In this document: one piece after another, positions 28,621-41,500 of the stretch
How the letters are laid out: each line of letters begins with the position of its first letter
How positions within the stretch are numbered: the stretch's first letter is position 1
DNA from: Amaranthus tricolor
Lineage: Eukaryota; Streptophyta; Magnoliopsida; Caryophyllales; Amaranthaceae
Assembly: GCF_026212465.1 (NCBI RefSeq)
Contig: NC_080062.1
Span: forward strand, 11,929,098 to 11,993,097
Length of the DNA: 64,000 nt
Reading direction: 5' to 3'
Notes under the pieces: model-generated
Databases searched by the model: none
What the model was told of the DNA's origin: nothing
What the model saw: the letters and a program-made list of their open reading frames with translations, nothing else
Made by a program: the position numbers and the translations under genes

Positions 28621-31600
28621 ACAAAATAAAATATACCAAATAGTGTTGTGTGCCACGTTTCGTGCAAAACAAACCAAGTTTAAGCTATTTTATGTGCAAA
28701 AGTGGCAAAACGCTTAAAAACCCTTAAAATCGCAACTTAACACGTAATTTCTCGCATATGACTAAGATTTTAAATTTTAACCACATAAACACAATAATAT
28801 ATATACAAAATAGTGTTATGTGCCGAGTTTCGTGCAAAACAAACCAAGTTTGAGCTACTTTAAGCGCAAAAGTGGCAAAAACGCTTAAGAACTCTTAAAA
28901 TCGCAACTTAACAAGTAATTTCTATCATATGACTATGATTTTCAATTATAACCACTTCAAAACAATAATATATATCAAATAGTGTTGTGTGCCAAATTTC
29001 GTGCAAAACAAACAAAGTTTTAGCTACTTTATACGCAAAAGTTGCCAAAACGCGTAAAAACCCTTATAATCGCAACTTAACACGTAATTTCTAGCATATT
29101 ACTATGATTTTCAATTCTAAACACTTCAACACAATAATATATACCAAATAGTGTTGTGTGCCAACTTTCGTTCAAAACAAACCAAGTTTGAGCTAGTTTA
29201 TGCGCAAAAGTGGAAAAAAACGCTTAAAAACCCTTAAAATTGCAACTTAACACGTAATTTCTAGCATATGACTATGATTTTCAATTCTAACCACCTCAAC
29301 ACAATAATATATACCAAATAGTGTTGTGTGCCAAGTTTCGTGCAAAACAAACCAAGTATGAGCTACTTTGTGCGCAAAAGTGGCAAAAACGCTTAAAAAC
29401 CATATAATTGCTACTTAAGAAGAAATTTCCAGTATATGACTATAATTTTCAATTCTAATCACTTCAACACAATAATATATAGCTTATAGTGTTGTGTGCC
29501 AAGTTTAAAGCAAAACAAACCAAGTTTGAGCTACTTCATGAATAAAATTGGCAAAAACGCTTAAAAACCCATATAATCGGAACTTAACACGTAATTTCTA
29601 GCATATGACTATGATTTTCAATTCTAAACACTTCAACACAATAATATATACCAAATTGTGTTGTGTGCCAAGTTTCGTGCAAAACAAACAAAGTTTGAGC
29701 TCCTTTATGCGCAAAAGTGGGAAAAACGCTTAAAAACCCTTAAAATCGCAACTTAACACGTAATTTGTAGCATATGACTATGATTTTCAATTCTAACCAG
29801 TTCAACAAAATATTATATACATACCAAATAGTGTCATGTGCCATGTTTCGTGCAAAACAAACCAAGCTTGAGCTACTTTGTGCGCAGAAGAGGCAAAAAT
29901 GCTTAAAAACCCATAAAATCGCAACTTAACACGTAATTTCTAGCATATGACTATTATTCTCAATTCTAAACACTTCAACACAATAATATATACCAAATAG
30001 TATTATGTGCCAAGTTTAGTGCAAAACAAACAAAGTTTGAGCTACTTTATGCGCAAAAGTTGCAATAACACTTAAGAACTCTTAAAATCGCAACTTAAAA
30101 AGTAATTTCTAGAATATGACTATGATTTTCAATTGTAACCACTTCAACACAATAATGTATATCAAATAGTGTTGTGAAGCCAAGTTTCGTGCAAACCAAT
30201 CCAAGTTTGAGGTAATTCATGCGCAAAAGTGGCAAAAACGCTTAAAGACCCTTATAATCGCAACTTAACACGTAATTTCTAGCATATGACTATGATTTTC
30301 AATTCTAAACACTTCAACACAGTAATATATACCAAATTGTGTTGTGTGCCAAGTTTCGTGCAAAGCAAACCAGGTTTGAGCTACTATACGCGCAAAAGTA
30401 GGAAAAACGCTAAAAAAACCCTTAAAATCGCAACTTAACACGTAATTTGTAGCATATGACTATAATTTTCAATTCTAACCACTTCAACACAATAATATAT
30501 ATCAAGTACTGTTCTGTGCCAAGTTTCGAGCAAAACAAACCAAGTATGAGCTACTTTGTGCGCAAAAGTGGCAAAAACACTTAAAAAACCATATAATTGC
30601 TACTTAAGAAGTAATTTCCACTATATGACTATAATTTTCAATTCTAATCACTTCAACACAATAATATATAGCACATAGTGTTGTGTGCCAAGTTTAATGC
30701 AAAACAAACAAAGTTTGAGCTACTTTATATATAAAATTGGCAAAAAACGCTTAAAAACCCATATTATCGGAACTTAACACGTAATTTCTAGCATATGACT
30801 ATAATTTTCAATACTAACCACTTCAACACAATAATATATACCAAATAGTGTTGTGTGCGAATTTTCGTGCAAAACAAACCAAATTTGAGTTTACTTTATG
30901 CGCAAAAGTGGCAAAAACGATTGTAAATCCTTAAATCGCAACTTAAAAAGTAGTTTGTAGCATATGACTATGATTTTCAATTCTAACCACTTCAACACAA
31001 TAATATATACCAAAGAGTGTTGTGTGCCAAGTTTCGTGCAAAAGAAACCAAGTTTGAGCTACTTTATGCGCAAAAGTGGCAAAATCGCTTACAAATCCTT
31101 AAAATCGCAACTTAACACGTAATTTGTTGCATATGAAAATCATTTTCAAATCTAACCACTTCAAAACAATAATATATATGAAATAGTGTTCTGTGCCAAG
31201 TTTCGTGCAAAACAAACCAAGTTTGAGCTACTTTATTCGCAAAAGTTGCAAAAACGCTTAAGAACCCTTAAATCGCAACTTAGCAAGTAATTTCTAGCAT
31301 ATGACTATGATTTTCAATTCTAAACACTTCAAAAAAAATAATATATACCAAATAGTGTTGTGTGCCAAGTTTCTTGCAAAACAAACCAAGTTTGAGCTAC
31401 TTTAGGCGCAATTGTGGCAAAAACGCATAAAAATCGTTAAAATCGCAACTTAACACGTAATTTGGTAACCATATGACTATGATTTTTAATTCTAACCACT
31501 TCAACACAATAATATATACCAAAGAGTGTTGTGTGCCAAGTTTCGTGCAAAAGAAACGAAGTTTGAGCTACTTTATGCGTAAAAGTGTCAAAAACGCTTA

Positions 31601-34600
31601 AAAACCCTTATAATCGCAACTTAACACGTAACTTCTAGCATATGGACTATGATTTTCAGTTCTAAACAATTCAACACAATAATATATACCAAATAGTGTT
31701 GTGTGCCAAGTTTCGTGCAAAACAAACAAATTTGAGCTAGTTTATGCGCAAAAGTGGAAAAAAACGATTAACAACCCTTATAATTGCAACTTAACAAGTA
31801 ATTTCTAGCATATGACTATGATTTTCAATTGTAACCACTTCAATACTATAATATATATCAAATAGGGTTGTGAAGCCAAGTTTCATCCAAAACAAACGAA
31901 GTTTGAGCTACTTTATGCGCAAAAGTGGCAAAAACGCTTAAAAACCCTTATAATCTGAACTTAACACGTAATTTCTAGCATATGACTATGATTTTCAATT
32001 CTAAACACTTCAACACAATAAATATATACCAAATTGTGTTGTGTGCCAAGTTTCGTGCAAAACAAACAAAGTTTGAGCTCCTTTATGCACAAAAGTGGGA
32101 AAAACGCTTAAAAAACCCTTAAAATCGCAACTTAACACGTAATTAGTAGCATATGCCTATGATTTTAAAATCTAACCACTCCAACACAATAATATATATC
32201 AAGTAGTGTTGTGTGCCAAGTTTTCTGCAAAACAAACCAAGTTTGAGCTATTTTACGTGCAAAAGTGGAAAAAAACGCTTAAAAACCCTTAAAATCGCAA
32301 CTTAACACGTAATTTCTAGCATATGACTATGATGTTCAATTCCAACCACTTCAACACAACAATATATACCGTATAGTTTTGTGTGCCAAGTTTCGTGCAA
32401 AACAAAACAAGTTTGAGCTACTTTAGGCGCAAAAGTGGCAAAAACGTTTAAAAACCCATAAAATCGCAACTTAACACGTAATTTATAGCATATGACTATG
32501 ATTTTCAATTCCAACCACCTCAAGACAATAATATATACCAAATAGTGTTGTGTGCCAAGTTTCGTGCAAAACAAACCAAGTATGAGCTACTTTGTGCGCA
32601 AAAGTGGTAAAAACGCTTAAAAACCATATAATTGCTACTTAAGAAGTAATTTCCAGTATATGTCTATAATTTCAATTCTAACCACTTCAACACAGTAATA
32701 TATATCACATATTGTTGTGTGCCACATTTCGTGCAAAACAAACCAAGTTTGAGCTACTTCATGTGCAAAAGTTCCAAAAAGGCTTAAAACCCTTAAAATC
32801 GCAACTTATCACGTATTTCTAGCATATGACTATGATTTTAAATATAACCACTTCAACACAATAATATTTACCAAATTGTGTTGTGTGCCACGTTTCGTGC
32901 GTAAGAAACCAAGTTTGAGCTACTTTATTTGCAAAACTGGCAAAAACGCTTAAAAACCCTTAAAATCGCAACTTAACACGTAATTACTCGCATATGACTA
33001 AGATTTTAAATTTTAACCACATCAACACAATAATATATACAATATAGTGTTATGTGCCGAGTTTCGTGCAAAACAAACCAAGTTTGAGCTAATTTATGCG
33101 CAAAAGTGGCAAAAACGCTTAAGACTCTTAAAATCGCAACTTAACAAGTAATTTCAATCATATGACTATGATTTTCAAGTATAGCCACTTCAAAACAATA
33201 ATATATATCAAATAGTGTTGTGTGCAAAGTTTCGTGCAAAACAAACGAAGTTTGAGCTACTTTATGCGCAAAAGTAGCAAAAACGCTTAAAAATCCTTAA
33301 ATCGCAACTTAACACGTAATTTGTAGCATATGACTATGATTTTCAATTCTAACTAATTCAACACAATAATATATACCAAAAAGTGTTGTGTGCAAAGTTT
33401 CGTGCAAAAGAAACCAAGTTTGAGCTACTTTATGCGCAAAAGTGGTAAAAACGCTTAAAAATACTTAAAATCGCAACTTAACACGTAATTTCTAGTATAT
33501 CACAACAATTTTCAATTCTAACCCCCTCAACACAATAATATATACCAAATAGTGTTGTATGCCATGTTTCGTGCAAATCAAAACAAGTTTGAGCAACTTT
33601 GTGTGGAAAAAGTGGCAAAAACGGTTAAAAACCCTTAAAATCGCAACTTAACACGTAATTTGTAGCATATGACTATGATTTTCAATTCTAACTAATTCAA
33701 CACAATAATATATACCAAAAAGTGTTGTGTGCAAAGTTTCGTGCAAAAGAAACCAAGTTTGAGCTACTTTATGCGCAAAAGTGGTTAAAAACGCTTAAAA
33801 ATACTTAAAATCGCAACTTAACACGTAATTTCTAGTATATCACAACAATTTTCAATTCTAACCCCCTCAACACAATAATATATACCAAATAGTGTTGTAT
33901 GCCATGTTTTCGTGCAAATCAAAACAAGTTTGAGCAACTTTGTGTGGAAAAGTGGCAAAAACGGTTAAAAACCCTTAAAATCGCAACTTAACACATAATT
34001 TCTAGCATATGATTATGATTTTCAAGTCTAACCACATCAACACATTTATATATACAAAATAGTGTTGTGTGCCATATTTCGTGCAAAACAAACCAAGTAT
34101 GAGTGACTTTGTGCGCAAAGTGGCAAAAACGCTTAAAAACCTTATAATTGCAACTTAAGAATTAATTTCCAGCCTATGATTATCATTTTCAATTCTAACC
34201 AATTCAACTCAATAATATATTGCCAAATAGTGTTGTGTGCAAGGTTTCGTGCAAAACAAACCAAGTTTGAGCTACTTTATGCGCAAAAGTGGCAAAAACA
34301 CTTAAAAACCCTTAAAATCGCAACTTAACAGCGCAATTTCTAGCATATGACTATGATTTTCAATTCTAACCACTTCAACACAATAATATATACCAAATAG
34401 TGTTGTGTGCCAAATTTCGTGCAAAACAAATCAAGTTTGAGCTACTTTATGCGCAAAAGAGTCAAAAACGTTTAAAAACACTTAAAATCGCAACTTAACA
34501 CGTAATTACTAGCATATGACTATGATTTTCAATTCTAACCACCTCAACACAATAATATATACCAAATAGTGTCGTGTGCCAAGTTTCGTGCAAAACAAAC

Positions 34601-35820
34601 CAAGTTTGAGCTACTTTGTGCGCAAAATTGGCAAAAACACTTAAAAACCCTTAAAATCGCAACTTAACACGTAATTTCTAGCATATGACAATGATTTTCA
34701 ATTCTAACCACTTCAAAAGAATTTTATATAAGAAATAGTGTTGTATGCCATGTTTTGAGCAAAACAAACCAGGTTTGAGCTACTTTATGCGCAAAATTGG
34801 CAAAAACGCTTAAAAACCCTTATAATTGGAACTTAACACGTAATTTCTAGCATATGAATTTGATTTTAAATTATAACCACTTCCACAATAATATATACCA
34901 AATAGTGTTGTGTGCGAAGTTTCGCGCAAAAAAAACCAAGTTTGAGCTACTTTATGCGCAGAAGTGGCAAAAACGATTAAAAACCCTTATAATTGGAACT
35001 TAACAAGTAATTTCTAGCATATGAATTTGATTTTGAATTCTAACCACTTCCACAATAATATATACCAAATAGTGTTGTGTGCCAAGTTTCGTGCAAAACA
35101 AACCAAGCTTGAGCTACTTTGTGCGCAGAAGTGGCAAAAACGCTTAAAAACCCTTAAAATCGCAACTTAACAAGTAATTTCTTGCATATGACTATAATTT
35201 TAAATATTAACGACTTCAACAAAATAAAATATACCAAATAGTGTTGTGTGCCACGTTTCGTGCAAAACAAACCAAGTTTAAGCTATTTTATGTGCAAAAG
35301 TGGCAAAACGCTTTAAAAACCCTTAAAAATCGCAACTTAACACGTAATTTCTCGCATATGACTAAGATTTTAAATTTTAACCACATAAACACAATAATAT
35401 ATATACAAAATAGTGTTATGTGCCGAGTTTCGTGCAAAACAAACCAAGTTTGAGCTACTTTAAGCGCAAAAGTGGCAAAAACGCTTAAGAACTCTTAAAA
35501 TCGCAACTTAACAAGTAATTTCTATCATATGACTATGATTTTCAATTATAACCACTTCAAAACAATAATATATATCAAATAGTGTTGTGTGCCAAATTTC
35601 GTGCAAAACAAACAAAGTTTTAGCTACTTTATACGCAAAAGTTGCCAAAACGCGTAAAAACCCTTATAATCGCAACTTAACACGTAATTTCTAGCATATT
35701 ACTATGATTTTCAATTCTAAACACTTCAACACAATAATATATACCAAATAGTGTTGTGTGCCAACTTTCGTTCAAAACAAACCAAGTTTGAGCTAGTTTA
35801 TGCGCAAAAGTGGAAAAAAA
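28621..35820 (+). repeat. Satellite block D, second copy of the 6.6-kb unit plus a partial third start
   Basis: This follows the first 6.6-kb unit directly and repeats its monomer order, including the two-monomer duplication (33,319-33,657 and 33,658 onward). The first part of a further repeat (to about 35,820) is present before the sequence changes to block B type. Where I compared the two copies, many differences are one-base length changes in A runs. That could be real variation, but it also fits consensus errors of long-read assembly. Confidence 0.9.
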
Positions 35821-38590
35821 CGCTTTAAAATCCTTAAAATTGCAACTTAACAAGTAATTTCTAGCATATGACTATGATTTTAAATTGTAACCACTTCAAC
35901 ACAATAATATATATCAAATAGTGTTGTGAAGCCAAGTTTCGTGCAAAACAAACCATGTTTGAGCTACTTTATTCGCAAAAGTGGCAAAAACGCTTAAAAA
36001 CCCTTATAATCGCAACCTAACACGTAATTCTAGCATATGACTGATTTTCAATTCTAAAAACATCAACACAATAATATATACCAAATTGTGTTGTGTGCCA
36101 AGTTTCGTGCAAAACAAACCAAGTTTGAGCTCCTTTGTGCGCAAAAGTGGCAAAAACGCTTGAAAACCCTTAAAATCGCAACTTACATGTAATTTCTAGC
36201 ATATGACGATGATTTTCAATTCTAACCTTTTCAACAGAATAATATATACCAAAAAGTGTTGTGTGCGAAGTTTCGTGCAAAACAAACCAAATTTGAGCTA
36301 CTTTATGCGCAAAAGTGGCAAAAACGATTAAAAATCCTTAAAATTGGAACATAACACGTAATTTTAGCATATGAATTGGATTTTCAATTCTAACCACTTC
36401 AACAAAATAATATATACCAAATAGTGTTATGTGCGAAGTTTCGTGCAAAACAAACCAAATTTGAGCTACTTTATGCGCAAAAGTGGCAAAAACGATTAAA
36501 AAATCCTTAAAATCGCAACTTAATACGTAGTTTGTAGCATATGACTATGATTTTGTATTCTAACCACCTCAACACAATAATATATACCAAACAGTGTTGT
36601 GTGCCAAGGTTCGTGCAAAACAAACCATGTTTGAGCTACTTTATACGCAGAAGTGGCAAAAACGATTAAATACACAAGTAATTTCTGGCATATGAATTTG
36701 ATTTTCAATTCTAACCACTTCAACACAATAATATATACCAAATAGTGTTGTGTCCCAAGTTTCGTGCAAAACAAACAAAGCTTGAGCTACTTTGTGCCTA
36801 GAAGTGGAAAAAACGCTTAAAAACCCTTAAAATCGAAACTTAATATGTAGTTTGTACCATATGATTATGATTCTCAATTATAACCACTTCAACACAATAA
36901 TATATACCAAATAGTGTTCTGTGCCAAGTTTCGTGCAAAACAAACCAAGTTTGAGCTTATTTATGCGCAAAAGTTGCAAAAACGCTTAAGAACGCTTAAA
37001 ATCGTAACATAACGAAGTAATTTCTAGCATATGACTTTGATTTTTAATTCTAACCACTTCAACACAATAATATATATCAAATAGTGTTGTGAAGCCAAGT
37101 TTCGTGCAAAACAAACCAAGTTTGAGCTACTTTATGCGCAAAAGTGGCAAAAACGCTTAAAAACCCTTATAATCGCAACTCAACACGTAATTTCTAGCAT
37201 ATGACTATAATTTTCAGTTCTAAACACTTCAACACAATAATATATACCAATCAGTGTTGTGTGCCAAAATTCGTGCAAAATAAACCAAATTTGAGCTAGT
37301 TTATGTGCAAAAGTGGAAAAAACGCTTAAGAACCCTTATAATTGCAACTTAACAAGTAATTTCTATCATATGACTATGATTTTCAATTGTAAGCACTTCA
37401 ACGCAATAATATATATCAAATAGTTTTGTGAAGCCAAGTTTCGTGCAAAACAAACCAAGTTTGAGCTACTTTATGTGCAAAAGTGGCAAACACGCTTAAA
37501 AACCCTTATAATCGCAACCTAATACGTAATTTCTAGCATATGACTATAATTTTCAATTCAAAACACTTCAACACAACAATATATACCAAATTGTGTTGTA
37601 AGCCAAGTTTCGTGCAAAACAAAGCAAGTTTGAGCTCCTTTATGCGCAAAAGTGGCAAAAACGCTTAAAAACCCTTAAAATTGCAACTTAACACGTAATT
37701 TGTAACATATGACTATGATTTTCAATTCTAACCACTTCAACACAATAGTATATATCAAGTAGTGTTGTGTGCCAATTTTCGTGCAAACAAACCAAGTTTG
37801 AGCTACTTTATGCGCAAAAGTGGCAAAAACGATTAAAAACCCTTAAAATCGCAACTTAACACGTAATTTCTAGCATATGACTATGATTATCAATTCCAAC
37901 CACTTCAACACAACAATATATACCATATAGTGTTGTGTGCCAAGGTTTCGTGCAAAACAAACCAAGCTTGAGCTACTTTAGGCGCAAAAGTGGCAAAAAC
38001 GTATAAAAACCCTTAAAATCGCAACTTAACATGTAATTTCTAGCATATGACAATGATTTTCAATTCTAACCACGTCAACACAATAATATATACCAAATAG
38101 TGTTGTGTGCCAAGTTTCCTGCAAAACAAACCAAGTATGAGCTACTCTGTGCGCAAAAGTGGCAAAAACGCATAAAAACCTAATAATCGTAACTAAAGAA
38201 GTAATTTCTAGTATATGACTATGATTTTCAATTCTAACCACTTAAACACAATAATATATATCAAATAGTGTTGTGTGCCAAGTTTCATGCAAAACAAACC
38301 AAGTTTGAGCTACTATAGGCGCAAATATGCAAAAACGTTTAAAAACCCTTAAAATCGCAACTTAACACGTAATTTCTAGCATATGACTATGATTTTAATT
38401 TCTAACCACCTCAACACAATAATATATACCAAATAGTGTTGGTGTGCCAAGTTTCGTGCAAAACAAACCAAGTATGAGCTATTTTGTGTGCAAAAGTGGC
38501 AAAAACGCTTAAAAACCTTATAATTGCAACTTAAGAATTGATTTCCAGTATATGGACTATAATTTTAAATTCTAACCACTTCAACACAAT
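35821..38590 (+). repeat. Satellite block E: second stretch of block-B-type monomers
   Basis: Directly after the 6.6-kb units the monomers switch to block B types: gtgttgtgaagcc, ccatgtttgagctactttat followed by tcgc (35,953, matching 8661), cgcagaagtggc and ttgtaagcc. The order long unit then B-type is thus present twice, about 27.3 kb apart. No gene seen. Confidence 0.85.
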
Positions 38591-41500
38591 AATATATATC
38601 AAATAGTGTTGTGTGCCAAGTTTCATGCAAAACAAACCAATTTTGAGCTATTTTATGCGCAAAATTTGCAAAAACGCTTAAAAACCCGGTATACCAAATA
38701 GTGTTGTGTGCCAAATTTCGTGCAAAACAATCCAAATTTATCTACTTTGTGCGCAAAAGTGGCAAAAACGCTGTAAAACCTTATAATTGCAACTTAAGAA
38801 GTAATTTCCAGTATATGACTATAATTTTCAATTCTACCCAATTCAACACAATAATATATATCAAATAGTGTTGTGTGCCAAGTTTCGTGGAAAAGAAACC
38901 AAGTTTGAGCTACTTTATGCGCAAAATTGGCAAAAACGCTTAAAATCCCTTATAATCGGAACTTAACATGCAATTTCAAGCATATAACTAAGATTTTCAA
39001 TTCTAACCACTTCAACAAAATAATATATACCAAATAGTGTTGTGTGCGAAGTAATATATACCAAATGCTTAAAAACCTTATAATTGCAACTTAAGAAGTA
39101 ATTTCCTACATATGACTATGATTTTCAATTCTAACCACTTCAACAGAATAATATACACCAAATTGTGTTGTAAGCCAAGTTTCGTGCAAAACAAAGCATG
39201 TTTGAGCTCCTTTATGCGCAAAAGTGGCAAAAACGCTTAAAAACCCTTAAAATTGCAACTTAACACGTAATTTCTATCATATGACTATGATTTTAAATTC
39301 TAACCACCTCAACACAATACTGTATACCAAATAGTTTTGTGTGCCAAGTTTCGTGCAAAACAAACCAAGTTAGATCAACTTTATGCGCAAAATTGGGAAA
39401 AATGCTTAAAAACCCATATAATCGGAACTTATCACGTAATTTCTAGCATATGACTATGATTTTCAGTTCTAACGACTTCAACACAATAATATATACCAAA
39501 TAGTGTTGTGTGCCAAGTTTCGTGCAAAACAATCTAAATTTTAGCCACTTTATGCACAAATGTGGCAAAAACGCTTAAAAACCCTCATAATCGCAACTTA
39601 ACACGTATTTTCTAGCATATGACTATGATTTTCAATTCTGACCACTTCAACACAATAATATATACCGAATAGTGTTGTGTGCCAAGTTTCGTGCAAATCA
39701 AACCAAGTTTGAGCTACTTTACGCGCATAAGTGGCAAAAACGTTTAAAAACCCTTAAAATCGCAACTTAACACGTAATTTCTAGCATATGACTAGGATTT
39801 TCAATTCTAACCACCTCAACACAATAATAAGTACCAAATAATGTTGTGTGCCAAGTTTCGTGCAAAACAAACCAAGTTTGAGTTACTTAGTACGCAAAAG
39901 TGCCAAAAAAAAGGTTATAAACCCTTAATATCGCAACGTAACACGTAATTTCTAGCATATGAGTATAATTTTCAGTACTAACCACTTCAACACAATAATA
40001 TACACCAAATAGTGTTGTGTGCCAAATTTCGTGCAAAACAAACCAAGTTTGAGCTACTTTGTGTGCAAAAGTGGCAAAAAACGCTTTAAAACCATAAAAA
40101 TCGCAACCTAACACGTAATTTTCTAGCATATGACTATGATTTTCAATCCTAACCACTTCAACACAAAAATATATACCAAAAAGTGTTGTGTGCCAAGTTT
40201 CGTGCAAAACAAACCAAATTTGAGCTAGTTTATGCGCAAAAGTGCAAAAAACGCTTAAGAACCCTTATTATTGCAACTTAACACTAATTTCTAGCATATG
40301 ACTTTGATTTTCAATTCTAACCACTTCAACACAATAATATATACCAAATCGTGTTGTGTGCCAAGTTTTGTGCAAAACAAACCTAATTTTAGCTACTTTA
40401 TGCGCAAAAGTGGAAAAAACGCTTAAGAACCCTTATAATCGCAACTTAACACGTAATTTCTAGCATATGACTATGATTTTCAATTCTAACCACCTCAACA
40501 CAATACTGTATACCAAATAGTATTATGTGCGAAATTTCGTACAAAACAAACCAAGTTTGAGCTACTTTATGCGCAAAAATTGCCAAAAACGCTTACAAAC
40601 CCTTATAATGGGAACTTAACACGTAATTTCTAGCATATGACTATGATTTTCAAATCTAACCATTTCAATACAATAATATATATCAAATAGTGTTGTGTGC
40701 CAAGTTTCATGCAAAACAAACCAATTTTGAGCTATTTTATGCGCAAAATTTGCAAAAACGCTTAAAAACCCCGGTATACCAAATAGTGTTGTGTGCCAAA
40801 TTTCGTGCAAAACAATCCAAATTTATCTACTTTGTGCGCAAAAGTGGCAAAAACGCTGTAAAACCTTATAATTGCAACTTAAGAAGTAATTCCAGTATAT
40901 GACTATAATTTTCAATTCTACCCAATTCAACACAATAATATATATCAAATAGTGTTGTGTGCCAAGTTTCGTGCAAAAGAAACCAAGTTTGAGCTACTTT
41001 ATGCGCAAAATTGGCAAAAACGCTTAAAATCCCTTATAATCGGAACTTAACATGCAATTTCAAGCATATAACTAAGATTTTCAATTCTAACCACTTCAAC
41101 AAAATAATATATACCAAATAGTGTTGTGTGCAAAGTAATATATACCAAATGCTTAAAAACCTTATAATTGCAACTTAAGAAGTAATTTCCTACATATGAC
41201 TATGATTTTCAATTCTAACCACTTCAACAGAATAATATACACCAAATTGTGTTGTAAGCCAAGTTTCGTGCAAAACAAAGCATGTTTGAGCTCCTTTATG
41301 CGCAAAAGTGGAAAAAACGCTTAAAAACCCTTAAAATTGCAACTTAACACGTAATTTTCTAGCATATGACTATGATTTTAAATTCTAACCACCTCAACAC
41401 AATACTGTATACCAAATAGTGTTGTGTGCCAAGTTTCGTGCAAAACAAACCAAGTTAGATCAACTTTATGCGCAAAATTGGGAAAAACGCTTAAAAACCC

